Assembly: GCA_035063765.1 (NCBI GenBank)
Contig: JAPSFT010000016.1
Coordinates: forward strand, 1 to 64,000
Reading direction: 5' to 3'
Source of the DNA: Deltaproteobacteria bacterium
GTDB taxonomy: Bacteria; Myxococcota_A; UBA9160; PR03
Length of the DNA: 64,000 nucleotides
The notes under the pieces are model-generated. The model was not told where the DNA came from, searched no databases, and was given only the letters and a program-made list of their open reading frames with translations. The translations under genes and the position numbers were made by a program. Positions 38,699-47,996 of this stretch are shown one piece after another (position 1 is the stretch's first letter; every line of letters begins with the position of its first letter).

Positions 38699-39526
38699 AT
38701 GGGTGCGCTCGACGGACTGCGGATCGGCGCGATCGGCGCCGGCGCGATGGGCGAGGCGCTGCTCGGCGGCCTCGCGGCCGCCGGGGTGCCGGCCGCGAGG
38801 CTGCGCGCGACCGACCCCGACGCCGCCCGCCGCGACGCGCTCGCGCGCGGCCTCGGCATCACGACCGGTACCGACAACGGCGCCCTCGTGCGCGAGAGCG
38901 ACGTCGTGCTGCTCGCCGTGAAGCCGGGCCTCGTCCCGCGCGTGCTCGGCGCGCTGCGCAAGGAGCCGGGCGCGGACCTCGCGCGGCCGCTCTGGGTCTC
39001 GATCGCCGCCGGCGTCTCGCTCGCGAAGCTCGCGGCCGAGCTTCCGGCCGGCACGCGCATCGTGCGCGCGATGCCCAACACGCCCGCGCTCGTGCGCGCG
39101 GGCGCCACCGCGTTCGCCGCCAACGCCGCCGCGACCTCCGCCGACCGCGCCGTCGCGCAGGCGCTCTTCGAGAGCGTCGGCGTCGTCTGGGAGGCACCCG
39201 ACGAGGGCCTGCTCGACGCGGTGACCGGGCTCTCGGGGAGCGGCCCGGCCTACGTCTTCGTCTTCCTCGAGGCACTCGCCGACGCCGGCGTGCGCGCCGG
39301 CCTCCCGCGCGAGGCCGCGCACCGGCTGGCCTGCCAGACCGTGCTCGGCGCGGCGCGGCTCGCGCTCGAGAGCGGCCTGCATCCCGGGCAACTGAAGGAC
39401 CGGGTCACCTCTCCCGGCGGCACCACGATCGCGGGCCTCGCCCGGCTCGAGGCCGGCGGCCTGCGCGCCGCGGTCCACGACGCCGTGGAGGCCGCCACCC
39501 GCCGCTCCCGTGAGCTCGGCGGCTGA
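38699..39526 (+). CDS. proC: Pyrroline-5-carboxylate reductase
   Basis: The 275-residue enzyme reduces 1-pyrroline-5-carboxylate to L-proline with NAD(P)H. The Rossmann motif GAIGAGAMGEALLGGL is at the N-terminus, MPNTPALV in the middle, LSGSGPAYVF and the signature VTSPGGTTIAGLARLE near the C-terminus. The ATG at 38699 has GGAGG 7 bases upstream and is preferred over the GTG at 38681, which overlaps the yggS stop and would add six residues. It is flanked by yggS and divIVA. Confidence 0.95.
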   Translation: MGALDGLRIGAIGAGAMGEALLGGLAAAGVPAARLRATDPDAARRDALARGLGITTGTDNGALVRESDVVLLAVKPGLVPRVLGALRKEPGADLARPLWVSIAAGVSLAKLAAELPAGTRIVRAMPNTPALVRAGATAFAANAAATSADRAVAQALFESVGVVWEAPDEGLLDAVTGLSGSGPAYVFVFLEALADAGVRAGLPREAAHRLACQTVLGAARLALESGLHPGQLKDRVTSPGGTTIAGLARLEAGGLRAAVHDAVEAATRRSRELGG

Positions 39527-39606
39527 CGGGTCCCCCCCGCGTGCGGCTAAAGATCGCGCGCGGTTGGGCCGATCGCTTGCCGCAGGCCGAGAGGCTGGAG
39601 GGACCC

Positions 39607-40179
39607 GTGCGCCTGACCCCGCTCGACATCCAGAACCATCACTTCGCCCAGCGCCTGCGCGGCCTCGACCCCGAGGAGGTACAGGCCTTCCACCGGCTGG
39701 TGGCGGAGGACTTCGAGGACCTGATCCGCGAGGGCGAGCGGCTGCGCGAGCGGATCCGCGAGCTCGAGGCGCGCGTCGAGGAGATGGGAAGCCGCGAGGA
39801 GCTCCTGCGCCAGACGCTGCTCACCGCCCAGTCGGTGAGCGAGGACCTGCGCCGCACCGCCGCGAAGGAGGCCGAGGTGGTGCTCGCCGAGGCCGAGGTG
39901 CGGGCCGAGAAGCTGCTCGACGCCGCCCACCGGCGCGTCGCCAAGCTGGCCGAGGACATCCGCGAGATGCGCACGCTGCGCACCCGCCTCGGTGCCTCCG
40001 TGCGCGCCGCGATCGAGACCCACGTGGCGATCCTCGACGGCCTCGTCGAGGAGCTGCCCGACGACCCGATCCTCGACGGCAAGGTCGCGTTCCTGGCCCA
40101 GGCCACGAAGGCGCCGGGGCGCCGCAGCGGAGGCCCGGGCGGCGCGGCGGGGCCGGCCTCGGGGGCCCAGGAGGCTTGA
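39607..40179 (+). CDS. DivIVA-domain coiled-coil protein
   Basis: The 190-residue protein has a DivIVA N-terminus (LTPLDIQNHHFAQRLRGLDPEEVQAFHRLVAEDFEDL) followed by a long coiled coil (about residues 40-130) and a disordered Gly/Ala-rich tail. DivIVA proteins sense membrane curvature and recruit division or growth factors; this one could also be a Gram-negative relative with another role. The GTG at 39607 has GGAGG 5 bases upstream, so the 22 extra residues of the open frame are excluded. It overlaps the next gene by 4 bases. Confidence 0.88.
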   Translation: MRLTPLDIQNHHFAQRLRGLDPEEVQAFHRLVAEDFEDLIREGERLRERIRELEARVEEMGSREELLRQTLLTAQSVSEDLRRTAAKEAEVVLAEAEVRAEKLLDAAHRRVAKLAEDIREMRTLRTRLGASVRAAIETHVAILDGLVEELPDDPILDGKVAFLAQATKAPGRRSGGPGGAAGPASGAQEA

Positions 40180-40532
40180 GCGGCACGGGCGCAGACCTCG
40201 ATCTGCGCCGGCTCGCCCGCGAAGCGCTGCCGCCCTCGGGCGGCGTCTCGTTCTGGATCCACGTGACCCCGCGCGCCGCGCGCGAGCGCGTCGGCGGCCT
40301 GCACGGCGGGGCGCTGCGCCTGGCGGTCCGGGAGCCGCCCGTGGAGGGAGCGGCCAACGACGCCTGCGCCCGCGCCCTCGCACGCGCGCTCGGCGTCGGG
40401 CGTGCGGCGGTCGGGCTCGACCCCTGCGCGAAGGGCCGGCGCAAGCGGGTGCGGGTGGCCGGCGACCCGGCCGCGCTCGAGGAGCGCCTGCGGGCACTCG
40501 CCGGGTTGGCGGGCACCGGGCCGGTGGGTTAG
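40176..40532 (+). CDS. DUF167 (YggU-family) protein
   Basis: The 118-residue protein matches DUF167/Ygg[42 protein letters not shown] and the G-x-K-R-K-x-V pattern [11 protein letters not shown]. The function is unproven. The start is a TTG overlapping the divIVA stop (TTGA), inferred from coupling and the family N-terminus. YggU-type genes often follow yggS/proC, as here. Confidence 0.85.
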   Translation: MSGTGADLDLRRLAREALPPSGGVSFWIHVTPRAARERVGGLHGGALRLAVREPPVEGAANDACARALARALGVGRAAVGLDPCAKGRRKRVRVAGDPAALEERLRALAGLAGTGPVG

Positions 40533-40563
40533 ATCCCCGGCGCCCTGGATCCGCGGAGACGCC

Positions 40564-40905
40564 ATGCCGATCTACGAGTACCTGTGCGAGAAGTGCGGCC
40601 ACGAGTTCGAGCGCGAGCAGCGCATCACCGAGGACCCGGTGAAGACCTGCCCGAAGTGCCGCGCCCGCAAGGTCCGGCGCCTGATCTCGCGGACCGGCTT
40701 CGTGCTCAAGGGCGGCGGCTGGTACTCGGACCTCTACTCGAGCGCCAAGCCCGGCGCGAAGGAGGGCGAGGGCGCGGCGGCCGACGCGAAGGCCGACGCC
40801 AAGCCCGAGGCGAAGCCCGACGCCAAGGCGGACGCCAAGCCGGGGTCGAAGCCCTCGGGTGGCAAGAAGGGCGGCGGCAAGAAGGGCGCGAAGAGCGCCG
40901 CTTAG
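40564..40905 (+). CDS. FmdB-family zinc-ribbon protein
   Basis: The 113-residue protein has the FmdB zinc ribbon, beginning [16 protein letters not shown] with a second CPKC pair near residue 30. The rest (about 72-113) is a low-complexity Ala/Lys/Asp/Pro repeat (ADAK and PEAK units) ending in Gly/Lys stretches, probably disordered and basic. Family role is uncertain; some members are annotated as regulators of formamidase or amidase genes. It precedes folD by 33 bases. Confidence 0.85.
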   Translation: MPIYEYLCEKCGHEFEREQRITEDPVKTCPKCRARKVRRLISRTGFVLKGGGWYSDLYSSAKPGAKEGEGAAADAKADAKPEAKPDAKADAKPGSKPSGGKKGGGKKGAKSAA

Positions 40906-40938
40906 AAGACCCCCGGCGCTCGGTTATCCTGCGCGCCC

Positions 40939-41829
40939 GTGACGTCCTCCCGCTCCGCGGCCGCCACCGTCGTGGTGGACGGCATGGCGCTCGCCCGAGA
41001 GCTTCGCGCCGAGCTCGCGGCCGAGGTCGCGGCCCTGGTCGCGGCCGGCCACCGGCCGCCGTGTCTCGCCGTCGTCCTGGTCGGCGACGACCCGGCGAGC
41101 CTCTCCTACATCCGGGGCAAGCGGCGCGCGTGCGAGCGGGCGGGGATGGCGTCGCGCGAGCACGACCTGCCGGCGGGCGCGAGCGAGGCCGACGTGCTCG
41201 GCGTCGTCGCGGCGCTCAACCGCGACCCGGAGGTCGACGGCATCCTGGTGCAGCTCCCGCTGCCGAAGCCGCTGCGCGCCACCGCCGTCACCGAGGCGCT
41301 CGACCCCGACAAGGACGTGGACGGCCTGCACACCCGCAACGCCGGCCGGCTCCTGGCGGGCCTGCCCGGCCTGCGGCCCTGCACCCCGCTCGGGATCCTC
41401 GAGGTGCTCGACCGCCACGCGGTCCCGCTCGCCGGCGCGCGCGCGGTGGTGGTCGGGCGCAGCGCGCTGGTCGGGAAGCCCGTGGCGCTGCTCCTGCTCG
41501 AGCGACACGCGACGGTGACGCTCTGCCACTCGCGCACGCGCGACCTCGCCGCGCTGTGCCGCGAGGCCGACGTGCTGGTCGCCTGCGCCGGCAGCCCCCA
41601 GCTCGTGAAGGGCGACTGGATCCGCCCCGGTGCGGCCGTGATCGACATCGGCGTGAACGTCGGCGCCAACGGCGTGCAGGTAGGGGACGTGGACTTCGAC
41701 GCGGCGCTCGGGGTCGCGCGCCTGCTCACGCCGTCGCGCGGCGGCGTCGGCCCGCTCACGATCACGATGCTGCTGCGCAACACCCTGGCGGCCTTCCGGG
41801 CGCGCACCGGCCCCGGCGCCGCGCCTTGA
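40939..41829 (+). CDS. folD: Bifunctional methylene-THF dehydrogenase / methenyl-THF cyclohydrolase FolD
   Basis: The 296-residue enzyme interconverts 5,10-methylene-, 5,10-methenyl- and 10-formyl-tetrahydrofolate. Motifs are SYIRGKRRACERAGM with the active-site Tyr and Lys, DGILVQLPLP, DKDVDGLH, the NADP-site GRSALVGKP and PSRGGVGPLTITML. It overlaps gcvT by 4 bases, so it is placed to process the methylene-THF that the glycine cleavage system makes. The start is a GTG at 40939. Confidence 0.95.
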   Translation: MTSSRSAAATVVVDGMALARELRAELAAEVAALVAAGHRPPCLAVVLVGDDPASLSYIRGKRRACERAGMASREHDLPAGASEADVLGVVAALNRDPEVDGILVQLPLPKPLRATAVTEALDPDKDVDGLHTRNAGRLLAGLPGLRPCTPLGILEVLDRHAVPLAGARAVVVGRSALVGKPVALLLLERHATVTLCHSRTRDLAALCREADVLVACAGSPQLVKGDWIRPGAAVIDIGVNVGANGVQVGDVDFDAALGVARLLTPSRGGVGPLTITMLLRNTLAAFRARTGPGAAP

Positions 41830-42911
41830 GCCTGCTCCGGACCCCGCTCTTCGAGCTCCACCGCCGGCTCGGCGCGCGGCTCGTGCCCTTCGCCGGCTTC
41901 GAGATGCCGGTGCAGTACGCGGGCATCCTCGCCGAGCACGCCGCGGTGCGCAGCGCCGCGGGCCTCTTCGACGTGTCGCACATGGGGCAGCTCCACCTGC
42001 GCGGGCCGGGAGCCGTGGCGGCGCTGGAGCGGCTCGTGAGCTGCCCGGTGGCGTCCCTGAAGCCGGGGCGCGTGCGCTACGGCCTGCTCTGCAACGAGGC
42101 GGGCGGGATCGTCGACGACGTCACCGTCTACCGCCTCGCCGGCGACGCCTTCATGCTGTGCGTGAACGCCGCCAACGTCGAGAAGGACTGGCGCTGGGTC
42201 GTGCGCCACGCGGGCGACGGGGTCAGCGCGGCGGACCGCAGCGCCGAGACCGCGCTCCTCGCGCTCCAGGGCCCCGCTGCAGCGGCCGTGCTGGCGCCCC
42301 TCTGCGACGTCGAGCCCGCCGGCGTCCGGCGCTTCGCCTTCGTCGAGGGGCGCGTCGCCGGCCGGCCGGCCCTCGTCTCGCGGACCGGCTACACCGGCTC
42401 CGACGGCTTCGAGCTCTACCTCGACGCCGGCGCCGGCGAAACGGTGTTCGAGGCGCTGCTCGAGGCGGGGCGCCCGCACGGGCTCGTGCCCGCCGGGCTC
42501 GGCGCCCGCGACACGCTGCGCCTCGAGGCCGCCCTGCCCCTCTACGGCCACGAGCTCGACGACACGACCTCGCCCCTCGAGGCCGGCCTCGAGCGCTTCG
42601 TGAAGCGCGGCGCGGGCGGCTTCCTCGGCGCCGAGGCGATCGAGCGGCGCGCCGCGGCCGGCCATCCGCGCGCGCTGGCCGGCTTCGTGCTCGACGGACG
42701 CGGCGTGGCGCGCGCCGGGCACGCGATCCTCCACGAGGGCCGTCCGGTGGGCCGCGTGACCTCCGGAGCGCCCTCTCCCACCCTCGGAAAACCGATCGGG
42801 CTCGGCTACGTTCCGCCCGCACTCGCCACCCCCGGAACGCTCGTCGAGATCGGGATCCGGGACCGCGGCGTGCCGGCGCGCATCGTGCGCACGCCGTTCC
42901 TCTCGAGCTGA
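41826..42911 (+). CDS. gcvT: Glycine cleavage T protein (aminomethyltransferase)
   Basis: The 361-residue T protein transfers the aminomethyl carbon from H protein to tetrahydrofolate, releasing ammonia. Motifs include FELHRRLGARLVPFAGFEMPVQY, DVSHMGQ, RTGYTGSDGFELYL, ARDTLRLEAALPLYGHEL and the C-terminal GKPIGLGYV. The start is a TTG overlapping the folD stop (TTGA), giving the family-typical SLLRTPLFELH start. It leads gcvT-gcvH-gcvPA-gcvPB. Confidence 0.95.
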   Translation: MSLLRTPLFELHRRLGARLVPFAGFEMPVQYAGILAEHAAVRSAAGLFDVSHMGQLHLRGPGAVAALERLVSCPVASLKPGRVRYGLLCNEAGGIVDDVTVYRLAGDAFMLCVNAANVEKDWRWVVRHAGDGVSAADRSAETALLALQGPAAAAVLAPLCDVEPAGVRRFAFVEGRVAGRPALVSRTGYTGSDGFELYLDAGAGETVFEALLEAGRPHGLVPAGLGARDTLRLEAALPLYGHELDDTTSPLEAGLERFVKRGAGGFLGAEAIERRAAAGHPRALAGFVLDGRGVARAGHAILHEGRPVGRVTSGAPSPTLGKPIGLGYVPPALATPGTLVEIGIRDRGVPARIVRTPFLSS

Positions 42912-42923
42912 CAGGGGGGCCCC

Positions 42924-43325
42924 GTGGCCGACTACGAGATCCCCGCCGATCTCCGCTACACGCGCGAGGACGAGTGGGCGCGCGTGGAAGGCGAGCGCGT
43001 CACGATCGGCGTCACCGACTACGCGCAGCAGCAGCTCGGCGACATCGTGAACGTGGAGCTGCCGGCGGTGGGCACCGCGGTCGAACGCGGTGAGCCCTTC
43101 GGCGTGATCGAATCGGTGAAGGCCGTGAGCGACCTCTACGCGCCGGTGACGGGCGAGGTGGTGGAGGCGAACGCGGACCTCGCCAACCACCCCGAGCACG
43201 TGAACGAGGACTGCTACGGCGACGGCTGGATGCTCTCCATCCGGGTCGCCGACGCGGCGGAGATCGAGACCCTGATCTCCGCCGCCGAGTACCGCCGGCA
43301 CGTCGAGGACCGCAGCACCGAGTGA
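42924..43325 (+). CDS. gcvH: Glycine cleavage H protein
   Basis: The 133-residue lipoyl carrier shuttles the methylamine group between P, T and L proteins. The lipoylated lysine is K66 in ESVKAVSDLYAP, preceded by LGDIVNVELPAVG. The GTG at 42924 follows a purine-rich site. Lipoate must be built by LipA, whose gene is at 59471-60463. It overlaps gcvPA by 4 bases. Length is normal (about 130). Confidence 0.96.
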   Translation: MADYEIPADLRYTREDEWARVEGERVTIGVTDYAQQQLGDIVNVELPAVGTAVERGEPFGVIESVKAVSDLYAPVTGEVVEANADLANHPEHVNEDCYGDGWMLSIRVADAAEIETLISAAEYRRHVEDRSTE

Positions 43326-44671
43326 CCGGCGACCTCCCCCGCTACGTCCCGCACACGCCCGACGACGTCCGCGAGATGCTCGCCACGATCGGCGTGCCCG
43401 GGCTCGACGCCCTCTTCGCCTGCGTGCCGGAGAAGCTCCGGCTCGGCCGCGCGCTCGACCTGCCGCGGGCGGCGAGCGAGCAGGAGGTGGCAGGCGAGCT
43501 GGCCGCGCTGGCGGCGCGCAACGCCAGCGCCGAGACCCATCCGTGGTTCCTGGGCGCGGGCATCTACGCCCACTACGTGCCGGCCGCCGTCCACGCGCTC
43601 GCCTCGCGCGCGGAGTTCTACACCGCGTACACCCCCTACCAGCCCGAGATCAGCCAGGGCACGCTCCAGACCATCTTCGAGTGGCAGACGATGATCTGCG
43701 CGCTGAGCGGTCTCGACGTCGCGAACGCGTCGCTCTACGACGGCGCCTCGGCGGCCGCCGAGGCGGTCCTGCTCGCGCTGCGCGCGACGCGGCGCTCGCG
43801 CGTGGTCGTGGCCCACGGCCTGCACCCGCACTACGGCGAGGTCCTGAAGAGCTACCTGCGCGCGCTCGACACCCGCCTCGAGTGGCTGCCGTGCGCCCCC
43901 GACGGCCGCAGCGTACCCGTCGCGCCGGCGCTCGACGGCGACACCGCCTGCGTGGTCGTGCAGAGCCCGAGCTTCCTCGGCCCCGTCCAGGACCTGCGCG
44001 CGGCGGCCGAGGCCGCGCACGCATGCGGCGCCCTGCTGGTCGTGGTCGTGACCGAGCCGCTCTCGCTCGCGATGCTGCGCGCGCCGGGCGAGCTCGGCGC
44101 GGACGTCGTCTGCGGGGAGGCCCAGAGCTTCGGCGTGCCGGCGAGCTTCGGCGGCCCGGCGCTCGGCTTCCTGGCCACCCGCGAGCGCTTCCTGCGCCAG
44201 CTTCCGGGCCGGCTGTGCGGCGAGACGGTCGACAGCCGCGGCCGGCGCGGCTTCGTGCTGACCCTCGCCACGCGCGAGCAGCACATCCGGCGCGAGAAGG
44301 CGACCTCGAACATCTGCACCAACCAGGGCCTGTGCCTGCTCTACGCGACGATCTACCTGTCGCTGCTCGGCCGCCGCGGCCTGCGCAAGCTCGCGCGCCT
44401 CAACTACGCGAAGGCCGAGTACCTGAAGAGCCGCGTGCGCGCGACGCGCGGCCTCACGCTGCCGCTCGCGGCGCCGGGCTTCCACGAGGTCGTGGTCGGC
44501 GTGCCCGACACCGGCGCGGCCGCCCTCGCGCGCGCGCTCGAGGCCGGCATCGTGGGCGGGCTCGACCTCGCCCCCTACGAGCCCGGGCTCGGCCCGGCCC
44601 TGCTCGTGTGCACGACCGAGCTCGCGACCCGCGCGTCGATCGACCGGCTCGTCGAGAGGCTCGCCGCGTGA
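43322..44671 (+). CDS. gcvPA: Glycine dehydrogenase (decarboxylating) subunit 1
   Basis: The 449-residue protein is the N-terminal half of a split P protein, which decarboxylates glycine with PLP. Motifs are YVPHTPDDVREMLATIG, FLGAGIYAHYVPAAV, YTPYQPEISQGTLQTIFEWQT and ATSNICTNQGLCLL. It has no PLP lysine, which sits on subunit 2. The GTG at 43322 overlaps gcvH; its stop overlaps gcvPB. Many bacteria have this two-gene form instead of a single GcvP. Confidence 0.95.
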   Translation: MTGDLPRYVPHTPDDVREMLATIGVPGLDALFACVPEKLRLGRALDLPRAASEQEVAGELAALAARNASAETHPWFLGAGIYAHYVPAAVHALASRAEFYTAYTPYQPEISQGTLQTIFEWQTMICALSGLDVANASLYDGASAAAEAVLLALRATRRSRVVVAHGLHPHYGEVLKSYLRALDTRLEWLPCAPDGRSVPVAPALDGDTACVVVQSPSFLGPVQDLRAAAEAAHACGALLVVVVTEPLSLAMLRAPGELGADVVCGEAQSFGVPASFGGPALGFLATRERFLRQLPGRLCGETVDSRGRRGFVLTLATREQHIRREKATSNICTNQGLCLLYATIYLSLLGRRGLRKLARLNYAKAEYLKSRVRATRGLTLPLAAPGFHEVVVGVPDTGAAALARALEAGIVGGLDLAPYEPGLGPALLVCTTELATRASIDRLVERLAA

Positions 44672-46233
44672 GCACGCCGGAGGACCGGGGCGCGCGCGAG
44701 CGCGACGGGGACGGTGCCGGCCCGGAGGCCGTAGGGAATGCGACGCGCGGCCTCGCCTGGGAAGAGCCGCTGCTCTTCGAGCGCAGCCGCCCGGGGCGCA
44801 CCGGCTACTCGCTTCCCGACCCCGACGTGCCCGACGCCGACCCCGCCGCCGCCTTCGACGCCGAGCAGCTGCGCGACGACCTGCCCGGCCTCCCGGAGCT
44901 CTCCGAGGTGGAGGTGGTGCGGCACTTCACGCGCCTCTCGACCTGGAACGCCGCCGTGGACCTGGGCCTCTACCCGCTCGGCTCGTGCACGATGAAGTAC
45001 AACCCGAAGATCAACGAGGCGCTCGCGCGCCTGCCGGGCTTCGCGGCCGCGCACCCGCTCCAGCCGCCCGCGCTGGCCCAGGGCTTCCTCGAGCTGTGCT
45101 GGCGCCTCGAGCGCGCCCTCGCCGAGGTCTCGGGGATGGACCGTGTGACGCTCCAGCCGGCCGCCGGCGCGCAGGGCGAGCTGGCCGGGATCATGATGAT
45201 CCGCGCCTACCACGAGCAGCGCGGCGAGCGGCGCTCGCTCGTGCTCGTGCCCGACTCCGCGCACGGCACCAACCCCGCCAGCGCGGCGCTCAACGACTAC
45301 CGCGTGGTGTCGATCCCGAGCGGCCGGGACGGGATCCTCCACCCCGACGCCGTGGCGGCCGCCATGACCCCCGAGGTCGCCGCGCTGATGATCACGAACC
45401 CCAACACGCTCGGGCTCTTCGAGACCCACATCGCCGAGATCTGCGAGATCGTGCACGCGCGCGGCGGGCTCGTCTACGGCGACGGCGCCAACCTGAACGC
45501 GCTGCTCGGGATCGCGCGGCCGGGCGACCTCGGCATCGACGTGATGCACTTCAACCTCCACAAGACCTTCTCGACGCCCCACGGCGGGGGCGGGCCGGGC
45601 GCGGGGCCGGTCGGGGTCAAGAACCTGCTGGCACCCTACCTGCCGGTGCCCGTCGTGCGGAGGCTCGAGGGCAGCGAAGGCACGGGCTTCACGCTCGACT
45701 ACCAGTTCCCCCGCTCGATCGGGCGCCTGCACGCGCACTTCGGGAACGCCGCCATGTTCGTGCGCGCCTGGGCCTACCTGCGCTCGCTCGGACCCGATGG
45801 CCTCCGGCGCTGCGCGGAGATGGCGGTGCTCAACGCCAACTACCTGCTGGCGCGCCTGCGCGGCGAGTGGCACGTCCCGATCGACCGGCCCGTGATGCAC
45901 GAGTGCGTCCTCTCGGACCAGGCGCTCAAGGCCACCGGCGTCACCACCCTCGACGTCGCCAAGCGCCTGATCGACTACGGCTACCACCCGCCGACGGTCT
46001 ACTTCCCGCTGATCGTGGCCGGCGCGCTCATGATCGAGCCCACCGAGAGCGAGCCGCGCGAGGGGCTCGACCAGTTCGTGGCGGCGCTCTCCGCGATCGC
46101 CGCCGAGGCGCGCAGCGACCCCGATCGCGTGCGCACCGCGCCGCACCGCACCCGCCACGGCCGGCTCGACGAGACGCGCGCTGCGCGCAGGCCCGTGCTC
46201 CGATGGCAGCCCGAACGCCCCGCCGGCTCCTAG
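44668..46233 (+). CDS. gcvPB: Glycine dehydrogenase (decarboxylating) subunit 2
   Basis: The 521-residue protein is the C-terminal, PLP-binding half of the split P protein. The Schiff-base lysine is K299 in HFNLHKTFSTPHGGGGPG; other motifs are LYPLGSCTMKYNPK, HGTNPASAA and DGANLNALLG. The GTG at 44668 is taken for the 4-base overlap with gcvPA, giving a short charged N-terminal extension. It overlaps the M48 gene by 31 bases. The C-terminal 30 residues are Arg-rich and probably extraneous. Confidence 0.94.
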   Translation: MSTPEDRGARERDGDGAGPEAVGNATRGLAWEEPLLFERSRPGRTGYSLPDPDVPDADPAAAFDAEQLRDDLPGLPELSEVEVVRHFTRLSTWNAAVDLGLYPLGSCTMKYNPKINEALARLPGFAAAHPLQPPALAQGFLELCWRLERALAEVSGMDRVTLQPAAGAQGELAGIMMIRAYHEQRGERRSLVLVPDSAHGTNPASAALNDYRVVSIPSGRDGILHPDAVAAAMTPEVAALMITNPNTLGLFETHIAEICEIVHARGGLVYGDGANLNALLGIARPGDLGIDVMHFNLHKTFSTPHGGGGPGAGPVGVKNLLAPYLPVPVVRRLEGSEGTGFTLDYQFPRSIGRLHAHFGNAAMFVRAWAYLRSLGPDGLRRCAEMAVLNANYLLARLRGEWHVPIDRPVMHECVLSDQALKATGVTTLDVAKRLIDYGYHPPTVYFPLIVAGALMIEPTESEPREGLDQFVAALSAIAAEARSDPDRVRTAPHRTRHGRLDETRAARRPVLRWQPERPAGS

Positions 46234-47996
46234 GCACCGCCCTGCTCGCGCTCGCCGTCGCGGCGAGCGGCTGCGCGCGCGGCGCCGACGGCGAGCGCCG
46301 CATGACGCTGCCGGGCCAGCTCGCGCCCGTCGAGAGCGACCGCGAGAGCGGCTTCGCCTTCGACCGGGAGCTCCAGAAGCAGATCCCGCTGATCCACGAC
46401 CTCGAGGTGCTCGAGTTCGTCGACCGCCTCGGCCAGCGCCTGGTCGACCACCTCGGCGACCAGCCCTTCGACTACCGCTTCCGCGTGCTGCCGAACCCGC
46501 AGCTCAACGCCTTCGCCGTCCCGGGCGGCTACATCTACCTGCATAGCGGCACGATCCTCGAGGCGGGTAGCGTCGAGGAGCTGGCGGGCGTGGTGGCGCA
46601 CGAGCTCGGCCACGTGAAGGGCCGCCACTCGGCGCGCATGGCCAAGGACACCGCGATCCCGAGCCTGCTCGCGACGGTGGCGGGGCTCGCGGCCTCGGCG
46701 GCGGCGGGCGACCCCACGCCGATGCTCGCCGCCCAGGCCGCGAACGTGGCGATCCAGCTCCAGTACTCGCGCGTCTACGAGGACGAGGCCGATCGCATGG
46801 CCGTCGACTTCCTGTCCCGCTCGGGCATGCGCAGCGAGGGCCTCGTGCGCTTCTTCGAGCGCATCCAGGTCGAGCAGCGCAAGCTCCCGCCCGGCCAGGT
46901 GCCGCCGTACCTCTACTCGCACCCGCAGGTCGAGAACCGGATCGACGTGGTGCGCGACACCGCCCAGGGCGTGCAGCCGGGCGCTCCGCCGCCGTCCGCG
47001 CTCGAGCGCGACTTCCGCGCCGTCCAGCAGCGGCTCGCCTGGCTGGTGCGCAACCGGCGTGCCGCGATGCCCGCCGATCCGCACTTCGATCGCGCGGCCG
47101 CCGCGCCCGCGCTCGCCGAAGCCGGCCGCCTCGCCGGGGCCGGCCGCAGCGACGAGGCGCTCGCGGCCCTCGACGCGGCGGAGCGCGCCCATCCGCAGGA
47201 CCCGCGGATCCCCTACCGGCGCGCCGAGCTGCTCGAGGCGCAGGGGCGGCTCGGCGACGCGATCGCGGCCTATCGCCGCGCGGTGTACCTCGATCCCAAC
47301 CAGGCGGCGACGCTCCTCGCGCTCGGCCGCGCCCACCGCAGCGCGGGCCAGCGCCGCGAGGCGCTCTTCTTCCTCGAGCAGGCGAGCTTCCGCGCCGGCC
47401 CGACCGGACGCGCGCGCGCCCAGATCGACGGCGAGATCGAGCGGCTGGTCTTTCCGGTGCTGCTCGACTCCGGCTTCGCTACCGGCCCTGCCGCGGGGGA
47501 CGAGGCCACGGCCTTCGCCACGCACGACACGGTGCTACCGGCCGGCGCGCGCCGGCTCGCCTGGTGGGGACGCCTCGGGCCCCACTGGCGCGGCCGCGCC
47601 AGCTACTTCCGCGTGCGCTGGCGCGCGGGGGACGGCGAGCCCGGCGCGGCCGAAGGCCCGGGCCGCGAGAGCGGCCACCTGCTCGCCCGCCGCTCGCTTG
47701 GCGACGGCGAGGCCGCGCGCGCGTGGACCCTCGAGCTCCTCTACGGCGACGAGGTCGTCCACCGCGAGACGATCGCGCCGGCGGGCGGCGCGCCGGCTGG
47801 GAGCGCGCCGGCCGGCGACGAGCCGGTTGGGGGCGTGCCGGCCGGGGGGGCGCTGGGGGGTCCGCCGGCTCGGGGCGAACCTCGCGGCCCGGAACCTCCC
47901 CTGCGTGCCCTTCAGGCCGACGCCCCGGGATCGCGCTCGTCGAGGCGCTTGCGCGCCACCTCCGCCCAGGCGCCGGCCGGCGCGCACTGGAGGTAG
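46203..47996 (+). CDS. M48-family metalloprotease lipoprotein with TPR domain
   Basis: The 597-residue protein resembles BepA/YfgC: a signal ending in AASGC (lipobox Cys 24), an M48 peptidase domain with HELGH at residues 133-137 and the third zinc ligand in EDEAD near 196, then TPR-like repeats (about residues 295-400). BepA-type proteins degrade or rescue misassembled outer-membrane proteins in the periplasm. After the TPRs come a beta-rich segment and a Gly/Ala/Pro-rich repeated tail (near 525-555). The last 85 bases overlap the 3' end of the convergent MerR-TPR gene. The ATG at 46203 starts inside gcvPB. Confidence 0.85.
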   Translation: MAARTPRRLLGTALLALAVAASGCARGADGERRMTLPGQLAPVESDRESGFAFDRELQKQIPLIHDLEVLEFVDRLGQRLVDHLGDQPFDYRFRVLPNPQLNAFAVPGGYIYLHSGTILEAGSVEELAGVVAHELGHVKGRHSARMAKDTAIPSLLATVAGLAASAAAGDPTPMLAAQAANVAIQLQYSRVYEDEADRMAVDFLSRSGMRSEGLVRFFERIQVEQRKLPPGQVPPYLYSHPQVENRIDVVRDTAQGVQPGAPPPSALERDFRAVQQRLAWLVRNRRAAMPADPHFDRAAAAPALAEAGRLAGAGRSDEALAALDAAERAHPQDPRIPYRRAELLEAQGRLGDAIAAYRRAVYLDPNQAATLLALGRAHRSAGQRREALFFLEQASFRAGPTGRARAQIDGEIERLVFPVLLDSGFATGPAAGDEATAFATHDTVLPAGARRLAWWGRLGPHWRGRASYFRVRWRAGDGEPGAAEGPGRESGHLLARRSLGDGEAARAWTLELLYGDEVVHRETIAPAGGAPAGSAPAGDEPVGGVPAGGALGGPPARGEPRGPEPPLRALQADAPGSRSSRRLRATSAQAPAGAHWR

